From Micropruina sp. (lineage in GTDB: Bacteria > Actinomycetota > Actinomycetes > Propionibacteriales > Propionibacteriaceae), in NCBI GenBank assembly GCA_016716635.1, contig JADJVZ010000011.1:1302001-1366000 (forward strand): 64,000 bases of DNA, given 5' to 3'. Each line of letters opens with the position of its first letter. Position 1 is the first letter of the stretch. A model generated the notes under the pieces. It did not search any database, was not told where the DNA came from, and saw only the letters and a list, made by a program, of their open reading frames with translations. The position numbers were made by a program, and so were the translations under genes. Shown here piece after piece: positions 18,186-27,325 of the stretch.

Positions 18186-18521
18186 TTAGCGAGACTCCAG
18201 GCGATGGCCCAAGATGAACACGATCACGACCAGCAGGGTGAAGATTCCGGCCATCACGAACATCATGTCGGTCAGGAATCCGAGGGCCAACGCGGCCGCC
18301 AGCGCCACCACGACTAGGACCCAGCCCCAAGGACGACGGACCACCCCGGCCGCCGCGAACGCCACCAGCATGGCCGCCAGGCCCGCGCCCACGGACGTCC
18401 AGACGCTCAGTCCCGTCACCTGGATCATCGCCGGGATCGCCAGCCCGTCCGTGATGGCCAGGAAGGCCATCATCGCCGCCAACACCCCCAGCATCGGATT
18501 GGTGGGTGCCAACGGACGCAT
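18186..18521 (-). CDS. DUF4233 membrane protein
   Basis: A 111-residue protein with about four hydrophobic segments (LGVLAAMMAFLAITDGLAIP and three further ones), matching the DUF4233 family that follows folC in actinomycetes. The function is unknown. The ATG shares a base with the folC stop (TAATG), so it is translationally coupled. Confidence 0.87.
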   Translation of the reverse strand: MRPLAPTNPMLGVLAAMMAFLAITDGLAIPAMIQVTGLSVWTSVGAGLAAMLVAFAAAGVVRRPWGWVLVVVALAAALALGFLTDMMFVMAGIFTLLVVIVFILGHRLESR

Positions 18522-19843
18522 TAGTGGCCCTGTCGCGCCAGCAGCGCCCGAGCTTCACCGGCTGCAATCACCGAACCGGCCACCAGGATTCCGCTGCCCG
18601 GGCCAGCCTCGTCGGCGAGTTGGACGGCCCGCTCGATCGCGTCCGCCATCGTGGGTGCCTGAAGAACCCGATCCGGTCCGAACACTTCACCCGCCACCTC
18701 GGCAAGCTGGGCGACGGGCAGGCCGCGAGACGTCGAGGCGACCTGGGTCACGACAATCTCGTTCATCTCGGGCTCGAAGGTTTCCAACACGCCGCGGACA
18801 TCCTTGTCGGCCATCATCGCCACGACGCCAATGAGCGGGGCAAAGTTGAAAGCCTCCACGGCGCCGGCGATCGTGGCGGCCGCCGCCTGCGGATTGTGAC
18901 CGGTGTCCAACACGATGGTGGGCGAGCGGCGCAGCACCTCCAACCGGGCGGGTGCGGACACCGAGTCGAAGCCTTCGGCGATGACGTCCGGCGGCACGGC
19001 CTTGCCGCCCAGGAAGGCCTCGACCGCCGCCAACGCCAGCGCGGCGTTGCGGGCCATGTGTTCCCCGTACAACGGCAGGTGAATGTCGCCGATGGGACCA
19101 CCGACGCTCTCGAGGCGCAGCAGTTGACCGCCGACCGCAAGCCGGCGGTCCAGCACCCCGAAGCCGTCGCCCTCGCGGACGAGGCGCGCTCCGACCTCAG
19201 CGCAGCGCTCCTCCAAGATCGCCATCACCTCGGGCTCTTGATCGGCCGCCACGGCCACCGATCCCTCCTTGATAATCCCGGCCTTTTCGGTCGCAATCAG
19301 GCTCAACGTGTCGCCCAAAATGTGGGTGTGGTCGAGCCCGATCGGACACACCACGGCGACGTCGGCGTCCACCACGTTCGAGGCGTCCCACGACCCGCCC
19401 AGCCCGACCTCGATGACGGCCACGTCCACGGGGGCCGCTGCGAAGGCGGCGAAGGCCAACCCTGTCATCACCTCGAAGAACGTCATCGGGACCCCGTCGA
19501 TGCTCTGCGCATCCACAAGGTCGATGAGCGGCATCGTCTCGGCCACGAGGTCATCGAAGGCCTGCGCATCCATCGGCTCGCCGTCGATCGCAATCCGCTC
19601 GGTGAGATCCACCAGGTGCGGCGAGGAATAACGTCCGGTGCGCAGACCGAGGGAACGCAGCAACGCCTCAATCATGATCGCGGTGCTGCCCTTGCCGTTC
19701 GTCCCGGCAACCTGGATCACCGGGTAGGAACGCTGGGGGTCACCCAGGAGCTCACACAGGGCCTCGATCCGCCCTAGCGACGGGGCGACCCGATGCTCGG
19801 GCCAGCGGGATTGCAGGGACGCGACGATGCGGTCGTGATCCAT
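18521..19843 (-). CDS. folC: Bifunctional folylpolyglutamate/dihydrofolate synthase
   Basis: A Mur-ligase-fold enzyme of 440 residues that adds glutamate to dihydropteroate and folates. The P-loop is VAGTNGKGSTA near residue 45, followed by TGRYSSPHLVDLTERI, EVGLGGSWDASN, AGIIKEG and the LDTGHNPQA motif of the C-terminal domain. It lies nine bases after the DsbA-like gene and next to valS on the opposite strand, the common actinobacterial order. Confidence 0.96.
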   Translation of the reverse strand: MDHDRIVASLQSRWPEHRVAPSLGRIEALCELLGDPQRSYPVIQVAGTNGKGSTAIMIEALLRSLGLRTGRYSSPHLVDLTERIAIDGEPMDAQAFDDLVAETMPLIDLVDAQSIDGVPMTFFEVMTGLAFAAFAAAPVDVAVIEVGLGGSWDASNVVDADVAVVCPIGLDHTHILGDTLSLIATEKAGIIKEGSVAVAADQEPEVMAILEERCAEVGARLVREGDGFGVLDRRLAVGGQLLRLESVGGPIGDIHLPLYGEHMARNAALALAAVEAFLGGKAVPPDVIAEGFDSVSAPARLEVLRRSPTIVLDTGHNPQAAAATIAGAVEAFNFAPLIGVVAMMADKDVRGVLETFEPEMNEIVVTQVASTSRGLPVAQLAEVAGEVFGPDRVLQAPTMADAIERAVQLADEAGPGSGILVAGSVIAAGEARALLARQGH

Positions 19844-19852
19844 CGGGTGCGC

Positions 19853-20620
19853 TCAGCCCGCCATCTTGGTGATGGCGGCGAGCAACTGGGTGGCATCCGT
19901 CGGCAGGTTCGAGTAGTCCTGCAGCTTGCCGTTCACCGCGAACGCAGGCGTGTAGGCCCACTTTTCGTTGGTAGCCGCCTGGGCTTGGGTGTACTCCGAG
20001 TTCAGTTTGTTGGCGTCCGCGACCCAGGTCGCCGTGGCCTTGGTGTCGTAGCACGCCTGGTACTGCTTGAGTTTGTCACCTGTGATGCCAGCTTGGGTCG
20101 GGATCGTCACCCGCAGTTGTTCGGTGGTGTACCCAACACCCTCCGTGGCGGGCTGGTTCTTGAACACCGCGAGGTGGTACTCGGGCAGGGCCCCCGCAAT
20201 GTCGGCGCAGGCGGCACCGATGGTGGGGTTGACCGACTTCCCGGCGCCGAAGCGTTCAAGGAAGGTCAGCGGATGCAAGCTGAACTTGATCTTGCCGTCG
20301 CGCGCCAGTTGCACCAACTGGCTTCCGAAAGTGTCGTCGAACCCCTTGCACCCCGGGCACTGGTAGTCGAAGTACAGCTCAACCGAAGGCGCCGACGCGG
20401 CGGCCTTGTCGGCCGCGACGGTGAACGCATCACCCTTGGCCGTCACATTCGGCGGCTTCGCGGTACCGCCACCCTGCTGAGCGGTCGTGAAGATGACCAC
20501 CCCGACGACGATGGCCAAAACGAGAGCGACAACGCCCGCGCCAATCCACACGATGCGGCGCTGTTGAGCGGCCTTCGCTGCTGCCACCTGCTGGGCTCGC
20601 AACCTGTCTCGTTGGCTCAT
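19853..20620 (-). CDS. Membrane-anchored DsbA-like thiol oxidoreductase
   Basis: A 255-residue protein with a single N-terminal membrane anchor (IVWIGAGVVALVLAIVVGVVIF, about residues 23-44) and an extracytoplasmic thioredoxin_4/DsbA domain. The active site is CPGC in YFDYQCPGCKGF, and a cis-Pro region lies in YTPAFAVNG. It probably introduces or exchanges disulfides in exported proteins. It overlaps the MauE-like gene by ATGA; that membrane partner may re-oxidise it. Confidence 0.9.
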   Translation of the reverse strand: MSQRDRLRAQQVAAAKAAQQRRIVWIGAGVVALVLAIVVGVVIFTTAQQGGGTAKPPNVTAKGDAFTVAADKAAASAPSVELYFDYQCPGCKGFDDTFGSQLVQLARDGKIKFSLHPLTFLERFGAGKSVNPTIGAACADIAGALPEYHLAVFKNQPATEGVGYTTEQLRVTIPTQAGITGDKLKQYQACYDTKATATWVADANKLNSEYTQAQAATNEKWAYTPAFAVNGKLQDYSNLPTDATQLLAAITKMAG

Positions 20621-21162
20621 GACACTCCTGCTGTCTCGTCGAGTTCGTTGTCTTGTAGGGCGTCCGGAATCGGACGGAAAAGCCAGGCATCGGCGGAGAA
20701 GGGCGTGCGCGGACGCCACACCAGGAAGACGCCGAGGGCGAGGAGTCCCACGTCTCGGGCGATCTCCCACGGGTACGACGCCAAGGCAATCTCTTTCGCG
20801 ACGTCGCCACCGCCCCCGAAACAGCCACAATCGATGGAGAAACCACGGATCCACACGCTGGCGATGCCCCCGATGAAGGCCAGCATGAGCAAGCTCCCCG
20901 CCAAGGCGGAGAGCCGGGTGAAGAGGCCGATAATCAGCAGCACCCCGATCGCCACTTCGATGATGGGCAGGGCGTAACCGAACACAGCCGCCACATCGAA
21001 CGGCAGGATCCGGTAGGCGCGGACCGCGTACACCGACTCCTCCAGGTTGCCGAGCTTCGATGCTCCGGCCCAGAAGAAGACGCCGCCGAAAACCAGGCGC
21101 GCCACGAGGCCCACCCAGTCGAGGGGGGTGTGGGAGCCGACGGCAGAGGTGCTGGGCGTCAT
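20617..21162 (-). CDS. MauE/DoxX-type membrane protein
   Basis: A four-helix membrane protein of 181 residues with FWAGASKLGN and a SIDCGCFGGG motif, typical of MauE-like redox proteins that act with DsbA or thioredoxin partners. The ATG at 21162 is chosen because upstream in-frame sequence lacks sense and runs into the valS promoter side. It is the first gene of a long minus-strand operon and divergent from valS (82-base gap). Confidence 0.87.
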   Translation of the reverse strand: MTPSTSAVGSHTPLDWVGLVARLVFGGVFFWAGASKLGNLEESVYAVRAYRILPFDVAAVFGYALPIIEVAIGVLLIIGLFTRLSALAGSLLMLAFIGGIASVWIRGFSIDCGCFGGGGDVAKEIALASYPWEIARDVGLLALGVFLVWRPRTPFSADAWLFRPIPDALQDNELDETAGVS

Positions 21163-21243
21163 AGTCCCGAATCTTACCAGCGCTCCGCGAGCGTCCCGGG
21201 CGCGGTACGAGGCACCCCCGTCCAGCCCCGTAGAATCGCGCGC

Positions 21244-23856
21244 ATGACTTCTGTTCCAAGCACGACCGCGTCCACGGCCATTCAGGTTCCCGAGGGCGCC
21301 GCCCTCGAAGGCCTCGAAGCGAAGTGGTCCAAGGTATGGCAGGAGCGGAAGACCTATGCGTTCGTCCGACCGGAGAGCCGGGAGCAGGTGTTCAGCATCG
21401 ACACCCCGCCCCCCACCGTGTCGGGTTCGCTGCACGTGGGGCACGTGTTCAGCTACACCCACACCGACCTAGTGGCGCGCTACCAGCGGATGAACGGCAA
21501 GCACGTCTTCTATCCGATGGGCTGGGACGACAACGGCCTGCCCACCGAGCGCCGCGTCCAGAACTTCTACGGGGTTCGCTGTGATCCAACGGTGCCCTAC
21601 CAGGCCGACTTCACCCCGCCCGCGACGCCCGATCCCAAGCGTCAGATCCCGATCAGCCGCAAGAACTTCGTGGAGTTGTGCCACGAGCTGACCGCTGTAG
21701 ACGAGCAGGTCTTCGAAAGCCTGTGGCGCACGTTGGGTTTGTCGGTGGACTGGGACACGCTCTACGAGACGATCTCGAAGTCGACCCAGACCGTGGCGCA
21801 GCGGGCCTTCCTGCGGAACCTCGACCGCGGCGAGGCGTACCTTTCCCTCGCGCCGACCATGTGGGACGTGACCTTCCAGACGGCCGTTGCGCAGGCGGAG
21901 TTGGAGGCCCGCGAGTATCCCGGGCATTACTACCGCGTGGCGTTCCACGGCCCGGAGTCCCCGATTTACATCGAGACGACCCGTCCGGAGCTGATCCCGT
22001 CGGTCTGCGCCCTCATCGCGCACCCGGACGACGAGCGTTACCAGCACCTGTTCGGCACCACGGTCACTTCGCCGATCTTCGGCGTTGAGATTCCGGTGCT
22101 GGCGCATTCCGCTGCCGAGCCCGACAAGGGTGCCGGCATCGCCATGTGCTGCACCTTCGGTGATCTCACCGACGTCGTGTGGTGGCGCGAACTGCGACTC
22201 CCCACGCGCACGATCCTCACGCGGGACGGACGCCTGCAAGCCGAAGCTCCCGAGTGGCTCGTGGACGCTGGCCCCTACGCCGAGCTCGCGGGAAAGACCC
22301 CGTTCTCGGCGCGCGAGGCCATCGTGGCGCTGCTGCGCACCGCGGGTGACCTCGACGGTGACCCCAAGCCCACCACGCGCATGGCCAACTTCTACGAGAA
22401 GGGTGACAAGCCCCTCGAGATCGTCTCGACGCGCCAGTGGTACATCTCCAACGGCGGCCGGGACGACGATCTGAAGGCCCAGATGCTGGCCCTCGGCGAG
22501 CAGCTGCTGTGGACGCCCGACCACATGCGGCACCGCTACTCCAACTGGGTCAACGGGCTCAACGGCGACTGGCTGATCAGCCGCCAACGGTTCTTCGGGG
22601 TGCCGTTCCCCGTCTGGTACCGCCTCGACGCTGAAGGCGAGCCCGAGTACGACGACCCAATCCTCCCGGACGAGAACGCGCTGCCGGTCGATCCGCAGTC
22701 GGAGACCCCGCCGGGGTTCAGCGAGGCGCAGCGCGGCAAGCCGGGCGGCTTCGTGGGCGACCCCGATGTCATGGACACCTGGGCCACGTCGTCGCTCTCC
22801 CCGCAGATCGCGTGCGGCTGGGGCACCGACGAGGAGCTGTTCGAGCTGACCTTCCCCATGGACATCGCCCCGCAGGCGCACGACATCATCCGGACGTGGC
22901 TGTTCAGCCGCGTGGTCCGCGCTTGGTTCGAGGAGGGAACGCTCCCCTGGAAGCGGGCCACCATCTCAGGCTTCGTGGTCGATCCGGACCGCAAGAAGAT
23001 GAGCAAGTCCAAAGGCAACGTGGTGGTCCCGACCGACATCTTGGAGCGATACGGCTCGGACGCCGTCCGCTGGCGCGCCGCCATGGCGCGTCCCGGCATG
23101 GACTCTCCCTTCGACGAAACCCAAATGAAGGTCGGACGCCGCCTCGCGATGAAGGTGCTCAACGCGTCGAAGTTCGTCCTGGGCATCGCGACCACACCGC
23201 AGGAGGACGGCACCGTCCCGACGCTGACTGCCGCGGCCATCACCAACCCCGCCGATTTGGCCATGCTCGCCGCGCTGCGCGAGGTCGTTGCCCAAGCGAC
23301 CGTGGCCTTCGACGCGTTCGACTACACCACGGCCCTGGAGGTGACCGAGCGGTTCTTCTGGACGTTCTGCGACGACGTGGTCGAACTCGTGAAGGAGCGC
23401 GGCTACGGCGCCCAGGGAACCGCGCCAGCCGAGTCCGCTCGGGCCGCGCTGGCGCTAGCCCTCGACATCCAACTACGGCTCTTCGCGCCCTTCCTCCCGT
23501 TCGTCACCGAAGAGGTGTGGTCGTGGTGGCACGAGGGCTCGGTGCACACGGCGTCCTGGCCGACCGTGTCCGAGCTCGACCTGCCCGGCGATGCGGCCTT
23601 GTTGGAGGACGTGAGCGCCGTGCTGATCGGTATTCGTGGCGCAAAATCTCAGGCGAAGGCCTCCATGAAGACCGAGGCCAGCCAGACCAAAATCGGCGCA
23701 CCCGCGGAGTCGTTGGGCCGCTTGCGGACGGTCGAGCCGGACCTTCGCGCGGTGGGGCGACTGACGGGCGACATCACCTGGCACGTGAGCGACGGGCCGA
23801 TCGCGGTGGCATTGACGCTCGCCGAGTCTTCTCAGGGGGGCACCCGTACCCCTTGA
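21244..23856 (+). CDS. valS: Valine--tRNA ligase
   Basis: A class I aminoacyl-tRNA synthetase of 870 residues. PPPTVSGSLHVGHVFSYTH supplies the HIGH motif near residue 58, the editing domain covers about 190-350, and KMSKSKGN supplies KMSKS near residue 585. A C-terminal anticodon-binding domain follows. The protein ends soon after that domain, so the long coiled-coil arm of other ValRS is reduced or missing. The ATG at 21244 fits the family start. Confidence 0.97.
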   Translation: MTSVPSTTASTAIQVPEGAALEGLEAKWSKVWQERKTYAFVRPESREQVFSIDTPPPTVSGSLHVGHVFSYTHTDLVARYQRMNGKHVFYPMGWDDNGLPTERRVQNFYGVRCDPTVPYQADFTPPATPDPKRQIPISRKNFVELCHELTAVDEQVFESLWRTLGLSVDWDTLYETISKSTQTVAQRAFLRNLDRGEAYLSLAPTMWDVTFQTAVAQAELEAREYPGHYYRVAFHGPESPIYIETTRPELIPSVCALIAHPDDERYQHLFGTTVTSPIFGVEIPVLAHSAAEPDKGAGIAMCCTFGDLTDVVWWRELRLPTRTILTRDGRLQAEAPEWLVDAGPYAELAGKTPFSAREAIVALLRTAGDLDGDPKPTTRMANFYEKGDKPLEIVSTRQWYISNGGRDDDLKAQMLALGEQLLWTPDHMRHRYSNWVNGLNGDWLISRQRFFGVPFPVWYRLDAEGEPEYDDPILPDENALPVDPQSETPPGFSEAQRGKPGGFVGDPDVMDTWATSSLSPQIACGWGTDEELFELTFPMDIAPQAHDIIRTWLFSRVVRAWFEEGTLPWKRATISGFVVDPDRKKMSKSKGNVVVPTDILERYGSDAVRWRAAMARPGMDSPFDETQMKVGRRLAMKVLNASKFVLGIATTPQEDGTVPTLTAAAITNPADLAMLAALREVVAQATVAFDAFDYTTALEVTERFFWTFCDDVVELVKERGYGAQGTAPAESARAALALALDIQLRLFAPFLPFVTEEVWSWWHEGSVHTASWPTVSELDLPGDAALLEDVSAVLIGIRGAKSQAKASMKTEASQTKIGAPAESLGRLRTVEPDLRAVGRLTGDITWHVSDGPIAVALTLAESSQGGTRTP

Positions 23857-23910
23857 GGTTGCCTTAGCTTCCTAGGTAATGTTGCGAAGTAGGCAAGGTA
23901 TTCCTTACTT

Positions 23911-24657
23911 GTGAGCCTCAGTGAGGCGGCTCCGCCGCCGCTGGTTGGAGTCAACGGGAAAGGACCTGAGGTGCAGAGGGTGCAGTCCGGAGTGGCACTT
24001 GAGGTGTTGACTAGTGCCCTGCGCGTGATCAACACGGGCAACGAAGCGACACAACAGATCGTGGACCGGTTGGGGGCAACCCTGGCGGCTGATGCCGGAG
24101 TCGCCGTCGTCGCTTTCAGCGGCGATCGTCACCTCGTCAGCGCGACTTACCCGGACGAAGAGAAGGCCGAAGGCCTCGCCGCCTACGGCCAGACCGTGCA
24201 ACGCGCCAATCTGCGGCCCTACATGGAGACCAACGACCCCGCGCTCGGACACATGGTGGGCGTGCACGTGGTCCCCGCCCCCAATGTACGGATGGCCACA
24301 GATTCCTCGGTTGTCCTGGCGTTCTGCCGCAAGGATGGATTCCGTGGTGATTACCGGGCCGTCCTGGAGTGCCTGCTGCCGGCCCTCACCGAGTTCTGGC
24401 CGGTTGCGTGGTGCGCCTTGGGCGTCGACCTGCCGACACCCGTTGCCAATCCCGAGGACCTGGGGCTCAGCGAACGCGAAACCCAGGTGCTACGCCTGCT
24501 TTCCATGGGACTGTTGGCGACCTCCATCGCCTCCCGCCTGGAGCTCTCCCCCCGAACGGTGCACAAACACCTGGGCAACATCTATCGCAAGCTCGGCGTC
24601 CACGATCGGCTCGTCGCCGTGCGCATCGCCCGAAACGCTGGGGTACTCCCCAGCTGA
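23911..24657 (+). CDS. LuxR-type response regulator/transcription factor
   Basis: A 248-residue regulator. Its C-terminal 65 residues are a LuxR (GerE) HTH: LGLSERETQVLRLLSMGLL through ELSPRTVHKHLGNIYRKLGV. The N-terminal 170 residues look like a divergent GAF-type sensor without recognised ligand residues; no phospho-acceptor receiver is evident. GTG 23911 lacks a clear ribosome-binding site, while GTG 23971 has AAAGGA six bases upstream, so the protein may be 20 residues shorter. An imperfect repeat (AAGTAGG ... CCTTACTT) at 23886-23909 could be an operator. Confidence 0.82.
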   Translation: MSLSEAAPPPLVGVNGKGPEVQRVQSGVALEVLTSALRVINTGNEATQQIVDRLGATLAADAGVAVVAFSGDRHLVSATYPDEEKAEGLAAYGQTVQRANLRPYMETNDPALGHMVGVHVVPAPNVRMATDSSVVLAFCRKDGFRGDYRAVLECLLPALTEFWPVAWCALGVDLPTPVANPEDLGLSERETQVLRLLSMGLLATSIASRLELSPRTVHKHLGNIYRKLGVHDRLVAVRIARNAGVLPS

Positions 24658-24665
24658 GCCGGCCG

Positions 24666-25952
24666 TCAGGCGGTCTTGGGGTGACGCCGCGCCGAAGCCG
24701 GACGTCCCGTCAGCAGCGGTGACTTGCCGTCGCGGACGACCTCGTCATCGATGAGCACGTGGGCGATGGTGTCGTCGCTGGGCACGTGGTACATCACGTT
24801 CAGCAACAGTTCCTCGAGGATCGAACGCAGGCCGCGGGCACCGATGCCGCGGGTGAGCGCGAGTTCGGCGATCGCTTCGATGGCCTCGGCCGTGAAAGAA
24901 AGCTCCACCCCGTCCAGTTCGAAAAGCTTGCGGAATTGCTTGACGAGAGCGTTCTTGGGCTCGACCAAGATGCGGACCAACGACGCCTTGTCGAGGCTTT
25001 CGACGGTCGAGATCATAGGCAAGCGTCCGATGAACTCGGGGATCAGGCCGTACTTGTGGAGGTCTTCGGGACGCACCTGCTCGAACGGGTTATTTGAGGG
25101 TGCCCGCCGCAGGTCCGCGTCGTTGTTGAAACCAAGGGCCCGCTTGCCCACCCGAGAGTTGATGATGTCGTCCAGGCCGGAGAACGCCCCACCCACGATG
25201 AACAAGATGTTCGTGGTGTCGATCTGGATGAAGTCTTGGTGCGGGTGCTTGCGTCCACCCTGGGGCGGCACCGACGCCGTCGTGCCTTCAAGGATCTTCA
25301 ACAGCGCCTGCTGGACGCCCTCCCCCGACACATCGCGAGTGATCGACGGGTTCTCCGACTTGCGGGCCACCTTGTCGATCTCGTCGATGTAGATGATGCC
25401 GGTTTCAGCCTTCTTGACGTCAAAGTCGGCGGCCTGGATCAGCTTGAGCAGGATGTTCTCGACATCCTCGCCCACGTAACCAGCCTCGGTGAGAGCCGTG
25501 GCGTCCGCCATCGCGAACGGCACATTGAGCATCCGAGCGAGCGTTTGAGCGAGGTAGGTCTTACCGCAGCCGGTCGGACCGATGAGCAAGATGTTGGACT
25601 TGCCCAGTTCGACCGACTCGTCCTCGGTGACCCGTCGCGCGGGCGTGCTGGCCTGCGCCTGGACGCGCTTGTAATGGTTGTAGACAGCCACCGCCAGGGC
25701 CTTCTTGGCGGTGTCTTGTCCAATCACATACGCGTCCAGGAACGTCCGGATCTCGACGGGCTTCGGAAGATCCTCAAGGAGGCCGACGGCGCTGGCCTCG
25801 GAGAACTCCTCTTCCAGGATTTCGTTGCACAACTCGATGCACTCGTCGCAGATGTAGATCTGCGGCCCAGCGATGAGTTTCTTGACCTGCTTTTGGCTCT
25901 TTCCGCAGAACGAGCACTTCAGCACGTCGGACGTCTCTCCGATCCTTGCCAT
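24666..25952 (-). CDS. clpX: ATP-dependent Clp protease ATP-binding subunit ClpX
   Basis: An AAA+ unfoldase of 428 residues that feeds substrates to ClpP. The N-terminal zinc-binding domain has Cys pairs CSFC and CDEC. Walker A is GPTGCGKT, Walker B is IIYIDEIDK, the pore loop is in the AGYVGEDVEN region, and the sensor/arginine segments are conserved. It starts 22 bases downstream of clpP2. Confidence 0.98.
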   Translation of the reverse strand: MARIGETSDVLKCSFCGKSQKQVKKLIAGPQIYICDECIELCNEILEEEFSEASAVGLLEDLPKPVEIRTFLDAYVIGQDTAKKALAVAVYNHYKRVQAQASTPARRVTEDESVELGKSNILLIGPTGCGKTYLAQTLARMLNVPFAMADATALTEAGYVGEDVENILLKLIQAADFDVKKAETGIIYIDEIDKVARKSENPSITRDVSGEGVQQALLKILEGTTASVPPQGGRKHPHQDFIQIDTTNILFIVGGAFSGLDDIINSRVGKRALGFNNDADLRRAPSNNPFEQVRPEDLHKYGLIPEFIGRLPMISTVESLDKASLVRILVEPKNALVKQFRKLFELDGVELSFTAEAIEAIAELALTRGIGARGLRSILEELLLNVMYHVPSDDTIAHVLIDDEVVRDGKSPLLTGRPASARRHPKTA

Positions 25953-25974
25953 GATGGCCGGCCCTTCTTCTTAC

Positions 25975-26574
25975 TTACCCGAGGTCTTTCAAGGACGTCA
26001 GGATGTCGTCGACGATGCCGTAGGCCTTCGCCTCCTCAGCCGTCATGAACTTGTCACGCTCGATGTCTTTGCTGATCTGGGCGACGGTCTGCCCGGTGTC
26101 AGCGGCCAGCATGCCCTCCATCAGCGAACGGATGCGGAGGATCTCCCGCGCCTGGATCTCCAGGTCGGACGACTGGCCGTAGCCGCCTTCGGTGGCCGGC
26201 TGGTGGATGAGGATCCGGCTGTTGGGCAGCGCCAATCGCTTGCCCTTCGTGCCAGCCGCCAACAGCAGCGCCGCCGCCGAAGCCGCCTGCCCCAGACAGA
26301 TCGTCTGGATGTCGGGCTTGATGTATTGCATCGTGTCGTAGATCGCGGTGAGGGCCGTGAAGGAGCCACCGGGTGAGTTGATGTAAATGCTGATCGGACG
26401 CTCGGGGTCCATCGATTGCAGGCACAGCAACTGCGCCATGACGGCGTTGGCGACGTCATCGGTGATCGGGGTGCCCAGGAAGATGATGCGGTCCTCGAAC
26501 AGCTTGGTGTAGGGGTCGACGCGGCGCATGCCGTAGCTCGTCCGCTCCTCCCACTGAGGGATGTAGTAGCTCAT
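25975..26574 (-). CDS. clpP: ATP-dependent Clp protease proteolytic subunit (ClpP2-type)
   Basis: A serine protease ring subunit of 199 residues. The oxyanion segment is NSPGGSFTA, the catalytic Ser lies in GQAASAAALLLAAG, the His is in ILIHQPATEGG, and the Asp is in ERDKFMTAEEA. Actinomycetes need two different ClpP subunits for an active complex, and this one is adjacent to clpX. Ten bases separate it from the upstream clpP. Confidence 0.97.
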   Translation of the reverse strand: MSYYIPQWEERTSYGMRRVDPYTKLFEDRIIFLGTPITDDVANAVMAQLLCLQSMDPERPISIYINSPGGSFTALTAIYDTMQYIKPDIQTICLGQAASAAALLLAAGTKGKRLALPNSRILIHQPATEGGYGQSSDLEIQAREILRIRSLMEGMLAADTGQTVAQISKDIERDKFMTAEEAKAYGIVDDILTSLKDLG

Positions 26575-26583
26575 CGCGAGGCC

Positions 26584-27216
26584 TTACTTGTTGGGGGCGT
26601 CAGCGGACAAAATGTCGGACGCCTTCGTGTACACGTGGTCGATGAAGCCGTACTCCAGGGCCTCTTGGGCCGTGAACCAGCGGTCGCGGTCGGAGTCGGC
26701 TTCGATCTGCGCGATGTCTTTGCCGGTCTGCTCCGAGATCAGCAACGCCATTTCGCGCTTGGTGGCGAGCAACTGCTCGGCGAGGATCTTGACCTCCGTC
26801 GCCGACCCGCCGATGCCGCCCAGCGGCTGGTGCATCAAGATCTTGGCGTGCGGCAGCGCATACCGCTTGCCCTTGGTGCCGGCGCTCAACAGGAACTGGC
26901 CCATAGAGGCGGCCAGGCCCATGGCGACGGTGGCCACGTCGTTGCTGATCCACTGCATGGTGTCGTAGATCGCCATGCCCGCGGTGACCGAGCCACCCGG
27001 GGAGTTGATGTAGAGGTAGATGTCCTTGTGGGGGTCTTCGGCGTTAAGCAGCAGCATCTGCGCGCAGATCGCGTTGGCGTTCTCGTCGCGGACCTCGGAG
27101 CCGAGGAAGATGATGCGGTTCGCCAAGAGCGCCTGGTACACCGAGTCGCTCATGCCGAGGCCGCCGGTGCCGGCGCCCGCGGCGGTGATGCCTGGGTTCG
27201 ATCCGTTAGTGTTCAC
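26584..27216 (-). CDS. clpP: ATP-dependent Clp protease proteolytic subunit (ClpP1-type)
   Basis: The second Clp protease subunit. Its catalytic Ser is in GLAASMGQFLLSAG, its His in ILMHQPLGGIGG and its Asp in DRDRWFTAQEA. The start is uncertain: GTG at 27216 gives 210 residues with a Gly-rich leader, while ATG at 27153 (MSDSVYQALLANR) gives 189. An upstream ATG at 27378 would run through the tig terminator and is rejected. The two ClpPs presumably form mixed rings. Confidence 0.94.
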   Translation of the reverse strand: MNTNGSNPGITAAGAGTGGLGMSDSVYQALLANRIIFLGSEVRDENANAICAQMLLLNAEDPHKDIYLYINSPGGSVTAGMAIYDTMQWISNDVATVAMGLAASMGQFLLSAGTKGKRYALPHAKILMHQPLGGIGGSATEVKILAEQLLATKREMALLISEQTGKDIAQIEADSDRDRWFTAQEALEYGFIDHVYTKASDILSADAPNK

Positions 27217-27280
27217 GCCTTGCACGCTACCGGGACAACAGGGCAAAACCGAGGCCCACGCGCCCCTGTTCGCTGACGGC

Positions 27281-27307
27281 AAAAGGCCCCGGACATGCCG
27301 GGGCCTT
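27281..27307 (-). terminator. Intrinsic terminator of tig
   Basis: A perfect 10-bp stem AAGGCCCCGG/CCGGGGCCTT with a five-base loop, followed on the minus strand by TTTTGCC. It lies 18 bases past the tig stop codon and separates tig from the clpP-clpP-clpX transcript. Confidence 0.85.
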
Positions 27308-27325
27308 GTGCGAGTTTGGTGAGAG

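Noticed and set aside
19853..21162. DsbA/MauE pair as part of a methylamine dehydrogenase cluster
   Set aside because: No mau structural genes are nearby; MauE-like proteins are widespread with other thiol oxidoreductases.
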